Made by a program: the position numbers and the translations under genes. This document shows positions 24,822 through 37,415 of a stretch of DNA of 64,000 bases, piece after piece. The stretch spans positions 54,807,994-54,871,993 of the forward strand of contig NC_044571.1 of assembly GCF_901933205.1 (NCBI RefSeq). The letters run 5' to 3'. Numbering within the stretch: position 1 is the stretch's first letter; every line of letters begins with the position of its first letter. Source of the stretch: Camarhynchus parvulus. Lineage: Eukaryota > Chordata > Aves > Passeriformes > Thraupidae. The notes beneath the pieces are model-generated. The model searched no databases. It was not told the origin of the DNA and saw only the letters and a list, made by a program, of their open reading frames with translations.

Positions 24822-25080
24822 CAGTAGCCACACCTGCTTAATGGACGCATTGTTGATCATACAAGTTATGGTCCCATTAATCCCCATTAGCTGGTGTGTC
24901 ATTAGGTACTTTTGTTGGTTATATTCTTTCAGCAGCTCCCACTAATCTGTTTAATGCCGACTATCACCATAGTGGTTTGCATAATCCCCATGTATATATT
25001 CTGCTAACTGTTATTTGCTCTAATTTGTAAACTCGCCGCTAAAAGTGTACAAGAGTAAACGTATATCTCATGGGATTTTA
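24822..25080. other. Candidate conserved non-coding block (homeodomain-like ATTA motifs)
   Basis: About 250 bases with balanced, non-repetitive composition and at least six ATTA/TAAT cores, for example in CATTAATCC, CCATTAGC, CATTAGG, CTAATC and TTTAATG. It also contains several CpG dinucleotides, which decay quickly in neutral vertebrate DNA. Dense ATTA motifs are usual in developmental enhancers but also arise in AT-rich DNA. This is an inference from texture; only an alignment can show conservation. Confidence 0.2.
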
Positions 25081-25154
25081 GAATAAAGTGAAAATCCATG
25101 CATGCTCAGATTCCATTATATAACACTCAGATTTCCCAAACCACTCTTGCTTAA

Positions 25155-25360
25155 AGGCAAAACAAGAAATCCCAAACTCAACCCCATCAACAAAAAAGAA
25201 AAACAAAAAACAAAACAACAACAACAAAAAACAAAAAACAAAAAAAAAAAAAAACCCCACCTCAAACAAATAAACAAAAAAAAAGTTAAAAAAGAACCCT
25301 CAAAAACTCAAAATACATCCCCCAAAAGTCCAAATCCTCCTAGAAATCAAAAAAAATTCA
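25155..25360 (+). repeat. A/C-rich low-complexity tract with A15 run
   Basis: About 200 bases of CAAAA, ACAAC and poly(A) words around an uninterrupted A run near 25240-25254. The Lys/Gln/Pro-rich plus frame and Phe-rich minus frame across it are artefacts of composition. Confidence 0.85.
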
Positions 25361-25759
25361 GAATTTTCATTGTTGCAAATTGTGATAATTTCCTTACTCT
25401 TAGAAAGCTGGGCACAGCTGTCATCCATGCTGTGAGCAAAATAACTTCAACACACATCATTTTCTCAGGTTAACAAAACACAGTTTTTTATCAGACAGCC
25501 CTCTAAGCTATTGCTGTGTAATTGGCAATTAACCTTATCCATTTGTTTATAGTCAGTGCCCCAACTTTCCACTGAAGGCAAAAAATACTTTTAACCTAGT
25601 AGGATATTATCTCAGTGTTCAGCTGTAAGTAGCAGAATACTAGGTTTATACTACTTCATATATTTTCTTTTGTAGGGATAAGTTTTAAACTAAATGCCCA
25701 TGAAAAAGTAATTTTGGAATATGCAGTGTAAGTAAAATTAATTTTCAGGTTGTATTTGT
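25361..25759. other. AT-rich non-coding stretch, no feature seen
   Basis: Nothing recognised. Confidence 0.5.
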
Positions 25760-26301
25760 TGGATGCAAGTGACAAAGTGTTGGAAGAAGGATGCTCCCTG
25801 AGGATAGACTCTATGAGGAGGACCATGAACCACCCACACTAGAAGATATGAACATTCCTGAAGAACTGTAGCCTATGGGAAGAACTCACAGCGGATGAGA
25901 GGAAAAATGTGAAGAGGAAAGTATGGTAGAAACAAATTCTTATGGATTGATCACTGCCCCCATTACTTGCACCTCTTTGAGATAAGAGGGAGGAAGAGGA
26001 CTCTGGAATGAGGAAGTGATATTGAGACTGGGGAAAAAGGAAATGGGAGGAGAAAGAAGGGAATGACATGTCTTTGGGTTTTTTTGTTGTTCATTCTTCA
26101 AATCTGCTTGGCAGTAAATTAAATTAATCCTTCTCAAGCTGAGTTTGTTTTTTCTTAGATTCTAACTGATAACTGATCTCCCTGTCTTTATCTTAACCCA
26201 CAGACTTTTTCCTGTTACTTCTTCCCCTGTCCCTTTGAAGTAAAAGAGTGAGAGAGCAACTGGGTGGGTGGCTGGAAGACAGACAGGGCCAACTCATCAC
26301 G
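25760..26301 (+). mobile_element. Solo LTR of an avian endogenous retrovirus, degraded
   Basis: Recognised by its ordered blocks: repeated GAAGAACTGTAGCC- and GGGAAGAACTCAC-like words near 25,860-25,890, a purine-rich stretch 25,985-26,065, AAATTAAATTAATCC near 26,117, ACTGATCTCCCTGTC near 26,174, and a C/T-rich TTCCCCTGTCC block before a GTGAGAGAGCAAC-like motif near 26,249. These are the hallmarks of a frequent bird LTR. No gag, pol or env remnants flank it, so it is a solo LTR. Serine-rich minus-strand frames over the purine stretch are not genes. Ends are approximate. Confidence 0.75.
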
Positions 26302-26682
26302 CTAGAATATAATATTTCTGGTCTACCTGTAACCTGACAAAGTAAATATAAATTTGCTGAGAACCTGTAAGATATAAGCATAACAATTTTAGGTTAAAGG
26401 TTTTTATAACATAAAGAATTTTCAAAAATTGAAGAGAAACTCTTACAATAACAGTGATTTGTGCTTCTATAAACAAGAATCACAACTTCCTGAAACTCAA
26501 ATCTTAGTTTTAGCTGTTCTATCAGTGATAACTGTAATATGCATTGTGTCTTTTGATATTTCCCTAATGAGAATTAAAAAAACAATGTGACAAGGTCGGC
26601 ATGATTTGGTTGTTTTTCTGTTAGCGCTCTGTAAAGGAAGATTATTCTTCTTCCCTCTAAACACCTTGGATTTCACATCTTG
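26302..26682. other. AT-rich spacer, no feature seen
   Basis: Unremarkable sequence between the LTR and the CR1 copy. Confidence 0.5.
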
Positions 26683-27232
26683 ATCACAGAATCACAGAAT
26701 CTCAGAATAGGTGAGGTTGGAAAGGGCCACTGGAAGTGATCTAGTACAGCCTCTGTTCTCAATCAGGTTTCCTTAGAGTACATTGCTCACAATTGTGTCC
26801 AGATGGCTTTTGAGTAACTCCGGGAAAGGAGACTCCACAATCTCTCTGGGTAACCTGTTCCAGTGCTCAGTCACTCCCACAGTGGAACTTCCTCGGTTTC
26901 AGCTTCTGCTGGTATCCTCTTATTCTCTTGATCATCATCACCAAGAAGAGTCTGGATCCATCCTCTTGGCACATCCCTTCAGATACTTATATGCATGAAT
27001 GAGAGCTCCTCCTAGTTACATTTCCTTGAGGCTAACCAGGTACAACTCCTTCAGCCTTTCCTTGTAAGAGAGATATTTTTGTCGCTTAATCCTCTTTGTA
27101 GTAGTAACCTGGACTTGCTCCAGGATCTCCATCTCTTTCTTGTACTAAGAGGACTGCCTAGGACTCAGCACAGCACTTCAGGTGAGGGCTGAGTAGAACA
27201 GCAGGATCATCTCCCTTGACCTGCTGGCAATG
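26683..27232 (-). mobile_element. CR1 LINE, 3' ~550 bp
   Basis: At the plus-strand left end lie GATCACAGAATCACAGAATCTCAGAATAG-type units, the complement of the CR1 3' microsatellite tail. Next comes the complement of the GGCCCTTTCCAACC core, then the reverse-complemented 3' part of the polymerase frame, including the 'AACCTGTTCCAGTGCTCAG' segment that encodes the HWNRLP-like motif. The copy is 5'-truncated and its reading frame is broken, so it is inactive. It is one of the longest CR1 pieces in the window. Confidence 0.92.
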
Positions 27233-30129
27233 ATATAGAATTAATTGTCATATAATGTACTGCAGAGATGAATGGTCATTGATATTAGAATTTGTTGGCT
27301 GCAATTTTTAGCCAGTCAACAAATACGTTTTTAGTATTTTTATTATTAATTAATTAATTTATTTGTGCCTTTTGTTCAGGTTTTTTTTTGAGTATTCAGA
27401 ATCATGTTGTGATTCTCAAAGAATAGATAAAACTAAATGAAACTTCAATTTTTTCCATGGAATGATCAAGTATAACATTTAATAATCATATAAAACTCCA
27501 ATATCTTGTTGGATCATTGCATCAGAATGTGTTCATAGATGAACAAAGAGAGGCTCTTACACTGATTCAAAACTATATTGTGTTCCCTAAGTAATTTATA
27601 TTCATCAGAAACAGGTATTTAAACAGTAAAGAAAGTAATGAAGCATTGGTGACTGAACACCTATTGGTATGTTTCTTATTATTTTTCTCCTTAAATCTTA
27701 ATGAGGTGTAATTACAGTTTCTTGTATTTTGTCTTCAAGATGCATTATTCTAACAGAGAGCAGTGACAAGTAGCTGTGTCTGACTTCATGAGCAGCAAAC
27801 TTACTGCAAATATGCAAATGAGGAACAACAAAGAAGAGCCTGGAGATATTAACATCTGTGTGAATGAAGCAACCATTTCACAACTCAGTGGACCTTAAAC
27901 AAAGCAGACATTGAAATCTGTTCAGTACATGGGATAGATTTTTAAATATGTTCAATTACTGCTTGTTGCACAGCTGTCACTAGAGCAGTTTCTGTCACAC
28001 CAGGGATTCTGCTTTAACATTATCAGCATATAAAAACGGTGTTCATGATAAATGGTTTTTCTAGCACAGCAAAACAAGTATTTTTCACTCATGTGTGAGT
28101 TAGAGATCTGCTTATACTTCCATATCTCTGGCAACTTAGATGAGTAGAGATAGAGAAGCATCTGCTAGGAGCAAAATAGCTATTTTGCCAATTGACCTAG
28201 TGACTAACTGGCTAACTATCTCATTTCTGTGTAATAGTTAAGAAAATATATTGCTTTTGAGGAGATTATGCATTTCAAATGAGAGATAATTCATGCCTTT
28301 ATGAGGAAGGGAAGGAGAGAACCACTCTTGTGTTCTATGAAAAGGTAGATTTCACTGGTAAAATTTTCCATATGGTGAAACAGAGGACAGTGAAAGAACC
28401 ATTTAATTTCTTAGAATATTTTCATTTAAAATATGTAGAAACGTGTACTACATGTTTGTTGAAGAAAAAGTTTGAAGATTCAGTTAAATATTTTAAATAA
28501 TTACAATTTTTCATAGTATTCATTTCTATTATTAATTTAACTACAATGATGGTACTAGTAAAACTTCTCATATGCATCACAGGGAGTCACATAAATCTTA
28601 TTTTATGTATTAATGCCATGAATAAAACTTGTGAGTATATACTGCTACAATATTTCTAGTGATTCTTTAATTAGAATAACTGAGAGGCAATCTGTATTTT
28701 TTGGTAAGACTTTAGTAAACCCTTATGCTCACCAAATTATCTTCTCTAAGTACCATTCTTAGATATTGGAGGAGCAGTTTGAACATGTATTAATAATAAT
28801 TCCTGAGTTGGAAATCTAACACCAAGCATAAGTTATTAGTAATTCTTTCTGACTGCTTCACTCAGTCTTTTATTGACTTACTCCTAAGTATCTAATATCT
28901 TCATCTGCAAAGTATTTCAGTGTCACAGCATTGCAGTGCCTGTCACTTGAAAACTCAACTACTAAAAATGACATTGGCTAAAATGTCAAAAATCTGAATA
29001 CAACATGCAGAGAATTGAGTACCTCGCGCAGAATCACAGAAACAATCATACAGAGGGAGGACCTGCTTGCAGAAACAAGAAAATTTGACCCAATGAAGCA
29101 ACTATATTCTGCTTGAAAACGTTTTAACTTTGATAAAAGTGCATTTTAATATTATTTGGGTGCCATAAAGTACCATGCAATAGAATGTAAACATAATATT
29201 CAGGAGAAAAGAATAAAACAAAATTTCTCTCTTGTCTTTTAGAATTTGTCTTTAAAGAAATCTATCTCCACTGCTGCATTTCCACAAGATTTTCTTTTGC
29301 TTTTTAAAATTCAGTTTGTGATGAAAATCTGCTGCAGTGAAAAAAAACATTGACCTGGTCTTCTCAACACATTGGTAGTCTCTGATCAGGAAAGGTTTGA
29401 GCTTGATTTTATCACAATTATACACTTCTCAGCAATAACTAATTCTGTCAGGTCAGTGCATTGATATTTCATGACCAGTTTACAAGTCCTAATGGTGAGT
29501 TAATGGTTAATGGTTTTTGTTTAATTTTATTAAATAGACTATAGTTTTTCAGAAAGTAGAATAAATAACAGTCTGATTTGTGAATTTGGCCTTAGAATCT
29601 TCTCTTACTAAAACCAGAAAACTACATGTGCAAATATATTAAGATATGTGAAGAAAACACAAAAAACACTTGCTTCTTTGTTTTGCATAATACCAAAAAT
29701 TATGTATTCCTACTTCAAGAACATTGCAGGCAACAGATTGTAGTACTCATTTATTTATTACTTAAATTATATGTTGGAAAAACAGAAGAGAATGGAAGAC
29801 TAAAATTTTTATCTCATATAATGTTGCAGATTGTCAGCTTGAAGCTGCATCTGTATTGCATTTGTAAATATTGTCAATTTAAGAGAATCAGCATACAACT
29901 ATAAAGCACAATACAACTAAGGATTACCATAGTGTGTAGATCAGTGTTTCAGATTACAAAACTGTTCAATTTTTCTGTTTAAAACAGAATTATTAACAGT
30001 CAATTAATTTTTGATATGTCCTATGGATGTTATCTCTGTAAGCATTCTCATCAAAGAACTATTCATACAGTCTGTAGTTTTTAAAAGAATTATAATTTCA
30101 CTGGTGAGACCATCCAATTTATATTTTCA

Positions 30130-30151
30130 GTTCCGACCTAACAGTCGGAAC
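30130..30151. repeat. Perfect 8-bp inverted repeat with CpG in each arm
   Basis: GTTCCGAC (30130-30137) and GTCGGAAC (30144-30151) flank the 6-nt loop CTAACA. The arms are five-eighths G/C in a strongly AT-rich setting. Confidence 0.85.
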
Positions 30152-31415
30152 AGCTATTGATGTTTACAATTTTTCTGAGGAACTACTTAATGGCTCATTA
30201 TTTAATCCTGTAGATTTAATTGCACTAATACTTCCATCTAGGTGGCATAGCACAAGATTTAATTCTGTTTGAATGCAGCTGGTGCACTTGTGTATGCTGC
30301 ACGGCTTTTATACCTTATCAGTCAATATGTGAGTCTATGCCACATTTTAAAGTCATATAGGAGGCTTGCAAGAGCATTAAAACAAGACAGATTGATCTAG
30401 ACAAATAAACATGCATGCACACACACAAACATTTTCACAAACACATAATTTCCCTCAAAATAGAAGCAAATCATTGAACAAGTATCTCAAAACCCTAGGT
30501 TGTGTCATCCCATCAGCTTTTGAGTAAAGTTCCCTATTGAGAATTCTGATTAAAAATTGATGATAATATATACAGTAGCTTTCAAAGATAATCACAAAGA
30601 TTCAAAGTTTTAAATTACATTGCAAATAAGTACCACGCTCATTACCCTAAGAGACTTCATAAATCCTGAACAATCTTTCCTGAAGCCTCCAACCACACCT
30701 GTGAGTCCAAAGACCACTTCAGTTCTACTGGGGCATCAGCAATATATGTTGGAAGAGTGTCAGACTCCAGCTCAGCCACAGACAAGGCCATGCCTGACCA
30801 GAGATCCTGAGTGAATAAGGATAATTTTAGGACTTGCAAATACCAGAGTAGCAATGGCAATACAACACTAAATTACTGACACAAAATGAACACAATTATA
30901 CCCAGAATAAGCATTGCAAGTCACACTTGGATTATTTCAAGCAGAGTAGTGTGATATTTCTTTAACAAGAAGGATTCTTGTCTGCCCATATTCACAGAGT
31001 TTGTAATTGGGAAATCACTGACAGATGCAACAGGAGTCCTAAGCTGAGGAATTACTTATGTTGAGTTTTACAATTTATATTACTTTAAATATTATGTATT
31101 CTAAATTTTATTTGAGTAGTTATAGCTATGTCAGCCATTGCTGATATGTCACTTTACAGTGTATTTTTAAGAAAATAATAATTCAGATGAATAATTTTTC
31201 AAGAGTGTTACTGACAAATCAGATTAAACCAGTGATTAAAATCATGATAAATCTTCAATAAAAATTGTTATCTCCAAAGACCTTTCAGAATTCTGAATGG
31301 GATATTTATTTCTTTATTTCTACCATGAATACTTTCTAAATAAATTCATATTCAAAAATTTTAATGATAGAAAGATTTTGAGAAAATCAGAGTAATGGAA
31401 ATGTATATCATTCAC

Positions 31416-31435
31416 TTTAATTTAATTTAATTTAA
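31416..31435. repeat. (TTTAA)4 microsatellite
   Basis: Four exact TTTAA units. Confidence 0.9.
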
Positions 31436-31989
31436 CATTTATTTTGTCCTTCTACTAAAATGTTCAAAGTAATCAGCTCTGAAAAATACTGCTGTCATGG
31501 AGAATATGTAACAAACTCCATAGGAAAAGTTAATCTTTACAACACACAAGCTTACAAGACTACAACCTCAACAGAATTGCAAAAATCTTCCCTTAAAGTT
31601 TTTTATAATTTCCTCTAGAAGAGATGATATCAAATATTTACAATAGAATTCTATAGAGCGGCAATCTGAAAACGACAAAAATAAGAATTATAGTATTACT
31701 TATATTATTATTAGACCACTATATATATGTATAAAAAAATAAAATTTTATTTTATTTGTGTAGCCTTCTTGGGGAGTTGTGGTGTTTTGTGAGGAGTTTT
31801 TTATACCATTAACTATAAATGATGATAGAGCTTAATCTGAGATGCTGAGTGACTATTTGCAGTCATTGTTTCTGAGTTATGGGAAAAAAACAAAACAAGA
31901 TTATTTAATTTTAACAAGATAAAACAATTGATTTGATGTTTCTTCCTAAGTACATGTTGAAAACCAAGTCATTAAGACATAAAACTACT

Positions 31990-32416
31990 CAAGAGTGTCC
32001 ACAGGAGGGCCATGAGGATGGTGAAGGATCTGGAAGGGAAGCCTTTTGAGAGTGGCTGAGGTTACTAGGTCTGCTCAGCCTGCAGGAGATGAGACCTCCC
32101 AGGGAGGAGAGGAGGATCAGGTCCAAACTCTTCAGTCTCATGACTGGTAACATGACTTGAAGGAATGGCCTGAAGCTGAGTCAGGGGAGGTTTAGGTTGA
32201 TGTCAGGATAAGGTTCCTCACCCAGAGAGTGGTTGGGCACTGGAACAGGCTCCCCAGGGAAGTGTTCGCAGCTGCAGCCTGACAAAGCTGAAGAGGCATT
32301 TGGACAGTGCTCTCAGGCGCATGGTGTGGCTGTTGGGGTGTCCTGAGCATGGCCAGGTGTTGGAATCAATGTCCTTGATGGGTCCTTTCAAACTCAGCAT
32401 CTTCTGTGACTCTACC
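31990..32416 (+). mobile_element. CR1 LINE, 3' ~430 bp (CR1-X-like tail)
   Basis: This is the only CR1 copy clearly on the plus strand. It opens with the AAGAGTGTCCACAGGAGGGCC-like segment of the polymerase 3' part. It continues through the region encoding the HWNRLP-like motif (GGCACTGGAACAGGCTCCCC near 32,236) and ends in GTGTCCTGAGCATGG...GGGTCCTTTCAAACTCAGCATCTTCTGTGACTC. The tail core matches the CR1 at 38.90 kb and the SINE tail at 37.42 kb more closely than the CR1 at 26.68 kb. It is 5'-truncated with a broken frame. Confidence 0.92.
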
Positions 32417-35400
32417 ATAAGTCCTTTCAATTACCCATGGAAATACTGTTGACATTTCCAATTTAAAAAACCCTCAAAACTTCAGCCTCTCTGACCTTAT
32501 GAACAATTTTTCCCTAAGCATCCTGTGGTTTATTACTTTTTTCTCATTTCCCAAACTGAAACTTCAGTGCAAAGCCATTTAAAAAACCATTAACATTTGT
32601 ATTGCTTACTATTAAAATGTATTTCAATTATATTTGATATGTTGAGTGACAATAGTTTTTAACACTTTAAAATTTTTGCATAAGTAAGCTTCAGTTTTGT
32701 ACCTGAACCATGTAAGTATCCTTCCCTCTTTGTCCTCCAGAAATTAAGCCAAAATCCAAAGATATTAAGAATTTTAATTGAGAACTGGTATATAGTTTAG
32801 TAACTTTATCTATGTGGAAATTTTAATTATTTTATAATGACCTAGATAAGAGCCTTTATGCTATAGATGGTAGAAATCACAGATTTATAATGTAAAACTT
32901 TTGAATTTCTCCCATCCTGCCAAAATAAAAAAAAAATCAAATACTCTTCTTTTGTGTATAGAGAAGAGTTTACAAAAAGGCAGTCCTTATCATAGCACTG
33001 TAATAGTTGGCTCAGAGGTCTAAATCTAAAAATATTCTTATATGTAAACCAATAATAAAATAATATAACAAATAATATGTCTGCTATGTTATGCCTCTCA
33101 TTAGTTGATATGAAGCCTTCAGTATCTACGACATGGTAAGAAGATGTTAAAAACTTTTTCTGATAGATGCTGTGATATAGAAGAATTAATATTACAAAAA
33201 TAATGAGAAGATAAGAGATTAGATTTAGCAATCTTAGTGCTCCATCTCAGACAAATCTGAAGTGTCTAAATAAGCCATGAAACCAAAGACTAAAGTTTTA
33301 AACATTGTAAGACAGTTTACTGGCACAAACGTTTGTAATGAAAATTGAATTAGTTGAAAAACAAATGTTCAGTTAAGCAGGAAAAGATTTACTGATGAGA
33401 TACTCACATGTCTGGGCCTTACACTTTTCAGTGACTTGTATTATTGCCTTGTTGCTTCAATCTTAAATGAGGAGCATAGGAAATAATCTTCTGCTATTTT
33501 CTTCATCTCCTCAATCTAATGTTTACATTTGTCCCTCTTCTGTGAGGAAACATCACAACTACACAGTAAATTGTAATTCATAGAGGTGGGTTAATTATCC
33601 AGAAATGGCTACAATGATTTCCAAATAAACAATGATTTGATCCTTATTTACTAGATTTATTGTTTCTCATTTATTATTGATTAGACTCAATAATAGATAA
33701 TTCCATTACACTTGTTTTTTTCTAAAATATTTCTGAAAATAACTTCTTTGCTAATAATGGGGTATCTGTGAGTTACAAAAATCTTATTTCATAAATTATG
33801 TGTGCGTCTCAAGAAGGGACTTAAAAAGTTTAGCTCAAAGAAACATTTCTGAGATTTTAAAAATATACTATTTACTTCTCAGTTTTCAAACAAAATATAA
33901 TTTCAGAGGTGTTGTGACAGATATGTATGTATCACTGTAATATCCACACCTCTTTCATATATGAATATTGACAATGTCAGATTTGCATCAGTACTAAAAA
34001 AAAAGAAATATTTTTTATGTGTTGTATGTTGAAGGACTTTAACCTTATCTGTTCTTCATTTTGTTACACCCTCATGCAAAAATAAAAATTATGTGCTAAA
34101 CTGAACAGCAGCACTTGCAGAAATCCTTAAAGAAATTTTAATTTCTTTATTTCTGCATTCCCTGGTGCACCATGGACAGAAGGAACAGGCAGGGTGAAAA
34201 TCTTATATAGTCAGTGACATATTTCATCTCAACCCTGAATCTCTGCTGCACCTCACAAGGGCAACATGTGAGTTCATTCTGCAGCCTTTGTTGTGATTAA
34301 ATAACTAGTTATAGGCTCGTGTATAGGTGTGGAAACCTACTGCCTTTTTATTTGATGTTGAGTTGTAGGCATGACTGAATTTAATAATCAGTTTTTGTGC
34401 TATAATGTAATAGATGACACAGTTATTTTTTTCCATGCATCACTTGACAAAGTTACTGGCAAATTATATTTTGTAGCCCATAGTTTGGCATGGATTTAGC
34501 TGATAGCAAATTCTTGTCTTAATCTGGTGATGTAAATTGTTTTCAGTATTGTGTTTCTATTACCAGAAACTTCTGATAAAGTAGCGGAAGGTTTACACAA
34601 AACTGAGAGACAAAGAGAAAAAATTTTTGTCATCTCATTAGGTTACTTTAAATTTCATGCCTTTTATTTAGAATAACATAGGACAGTGTATGTTGCTAAC
34701 CCAAAATAATCCTGAGTATATATGGAGAGAATGCAAAACAGTGTCAAGAGTAATCCTAGAACAAAATCTAATGCAAAAGCATTTTGAATCATAGATGCAC
34801 TGCAAGCAGATATAGTATTTGTAGGTTAAATCATAGATTACTCTTTATTACTCACTTGTGTTCTATGCAACACCTGTTTAATCTCCTATGGATATTGTCA
34901 GCTTTCTTAAAAAGAATTGCAAGGAGACAGCAGACCACCAGCCTGCATTCTATTCTCAGCTCCCATAGCAATCAAAAAAGCTTCAGGTGGTACCACGTAT
35001 GTTCTTCCTTTAATAGAAGGAGGAGATGTATCAAGTGGATTGGAAAAAGAACACAAAAATTCTATTTTTCATATACACATATACTTAAATAAAAAAGTAA
35101 GACAGTAGGAGAGCAGTAACTGGAACAAGAATCAAAAAGAGAAAACAAAACAAAAAACCAAGACAGAGATGGATGTAGAAAATAGGCATAAAAGACAACT
35201 TGGATTTATCAAATCTACTTAGCAAAAGCTATGTACTGGAAACTTTTTATGAGACATTTCAGGATAAGTGCTGGTAATTACAGTCTTTGATATTACTGGT
35301 TTATAATTTTCACTTCACAGGATAAAAGTCAAACCTTTTAGAGGTAGCTTCTTTAGCTAGCTAGATTGTTGTAACACAGTGCTCTAACACTTCTGGTTTT

Positions 35401-37341
35401 TTGCCAAGAGAGCATGCTGTGAAGTGGGAAGAGCTTCAAGAGTCACTGACATCTCCTCCACAGCTCTGTACCTGATAAAGCCAATGGCTTTGATACATTG
35501 AAGATTGGGACCCAGTAAACGCTGAAAGCACTGTAATTAAAAGAAAAGACAGTTTCTTAGGTGCTTTCTGTGCAAAAGAACTCTAAAACAATTTCTTGCA
35601 TTGTAAGGGACAAAAAAAGTTTTATTGACGATTTATTTCATCCATAAAATCTGTAGCATTAGAAGACCAGTCTACAGCTTTTGCATGTCTTCCAGCACTC
35701 TGGCATAAAGGGAAGAAACAGAAGGCATAAAAGGAGCCATAATACTCCGAGTTAGAGAACATAGTTTGGTCATTTACTTTCAGAATTACATTGTGACAGA
35801 ATTATTTGTGGATATATATTAGTTGCAATACTGGACTGGAAGTAGAAATGGCATAGTCAATACACTTTCTACAAGAGAAGCCAAAAACTAAAGTTTCAGG
35901 AAAAAAAGAAGAACACTATAGTGAAAAGATATGGGATAATCTAAGTTCTGTATTAAGTCTCATAGTGATTGCCAGTTTGAATATATTTTAATCTTTGAAG
36001 TGTATAATTTAATAACTTTCACTTTTTAAATTATTAATTACAACAGTGAATATTTTTGTGAGCAAATTTTCAGTGATTTTTGTCAGAAGAAATTATGATC
36101 TCTTGAGTTTAAAATCATTATTGAATGTTGCCTATGTTTATGTTTCTTTTTTGATTTCTGGTGGAGTATGTCCAAATTATTGATTTCTTAAACTGTATGG
36201 AGGAAAATGTTAAGCTAAACCCCAATAAAGCTAAACTCAAGCTCATACCCTTTTTATGGAACTCCTAATATTCAGTCCCATTTTGAGTCTACTTATTTGT
36301 TTCCTTCCTGTAGAAAATTACTTTATACTTAATTAAACAGTGCATAAGATAATATTTTCTTAGATATTTAACACTTTCGATTTTAATCTAACTTGTTCCA
36401 TTTTTGTTGAACTTTGAGGCCTGTAGGAAAAAAATACATTCATATATCTCCTTCATAAGGTTAATTTCTGATTTATTTTTATAATTATTTTTCCTATTCT
36501 TCTAAGACATATTTTAAGGTTAAAAATAATCCTTCAATGTTTGTTTGGAAAGATTCCTCCACTCTTTGGTCCTTTCCTCATTCTTTCTTTGAACATCTTT
36601 TAATTATGAGTTGTCCAATATGTCACAAACATTTTTAACTTGTAGCCACTTTTCAATAACGTCGGAATAGTATTCTTTGCATGTTGCACTTCTTCATCCC
36701 CTATATATTCTGGTTTCTTCCAAGAGATATTTCACAATATTTGTGCAAGCAGTGGTTTCTTCTGTGCTGTCAACAGAAAGACCAAGGTTATTTTCCAGGC
36801 TACTGCTGTAAACTGAAATAGTTGTAGGCTGTAGGAATATTTTGAATACTTACCCTGTGTTCTTTTCTTCATTTTTATTGATATTAAAATTCATTAGCAA
36901 TTCTTTTATCTATTTTAACCTCCTCCTTAAATATTTCAAGTTTTTCATAACTCTTACTGGTCTGACGTAACTGAATTTTTTGTCTTTTGTAAAGCTTGCT
37001 GAATAGTCTCTTAACTTTCAGACTTTAAAAAATATATTAGGAAAAAAATAGGCTTAACATTGATTCCAAATTATACATGCTTTTAAATTTTTATGGTGGT
37101 TAAAATAGATAGTTCACATTCCATTTTGTTTTTTAATTTAGAACACCCTACTCCATAATACTCTTCCTGTTGCCTGTGGCTCTGCTTTCATTGAAATAGC
37201 AGAACTCCCAAACTTGGAAGAATTTCTCAAAACCTAGCATATACTCTTTACAGAATCCTCCTGTTCTACATTCAAAAGCTTTTAAAAATGCAATAAAGCC
37301 TCAAAAGGTCTGACATTTCTCAATAACTACACATAATGACC
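32417..37341. other. AT-rich non-coding stretch; no gene seen
   Basis: No transposon or RNA gene recognised. A 9-bp inverted repeat (TATTATTGA / TCAATAATA, 6-nt loop) lies at 33672-33695. Open frames at 32,842-33,231 (-) and 34,784-35,108 (+, two overlapping frames) were examined and not accepted as genes. Confidence 0.5.
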
Positions 37342-37415
37342 CTGAGATTAGCCCAGCTAGTCAGAGCATGTTGCTAATAACACCAGGGTTGTGGGTTCAA
37401 TTCCCATATGTGCCA
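37342..37415 (+). pseudogene. tRNA-Ile(AAT)-like head of the SINE, not a working tRNA
   Basis: D-stem pairs at three of four positions, the anticodon stem at four of five, and the T stem at five of five. The acceptor stem is lost, with only three of seven pairs possible between 37342-37348 and 37408-37414. This, together with the CR1-like sequence after it, argues against a functional tRNA gene. It also shows the 5' end has diverged most or was altered at insertion. Confidence 0.75.

Larger units (their letters stand above)
27233..31989. other. AT-rich non-coding stretch; no gene seen
   Basis: Plain AT-rich sequence. A short ATTAATTAATTAAT run lies at about 27344-27361, a small CA run at 30419-30428, and a TTTAA run is listed separately. 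A slightly GC-richer patch at 30,640-30,830 has open frames on both strands but no recognisable similarity. No exon or RNA gene could be supported. Confidence 0.5.

Noticed and set aside
29034..29052. CAGAATCACAGAAACAATCA as a possible CR1 tail
   Set aside because: The adjacent sequence does not contain the CR1 3' core, so the match to tail units is too short to support.
32842..33231. 129-codon open frame, rich in Ile, Leu, Phe and Tyr, on the minus strand
   Set aside because: The hydrophobic composition follows from AT-rich codons; there is no recognisable domain, splice context or conserved motif.
34784..35108. Two overlapping plus-strand frames, one reading like a normal globular segment (around 34917-35040)
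   Set aside because: Both phases are open, so openness carries little weight. No convincing splice donor follows, and no family is recognised.
37342..37415. A functional tRNA-Ile(AAT) gene
   Set aside because: The acceptor stem pairs at only three of seven positions and the sequence continues into a CR1-like tail, so it is the head of a SINE.
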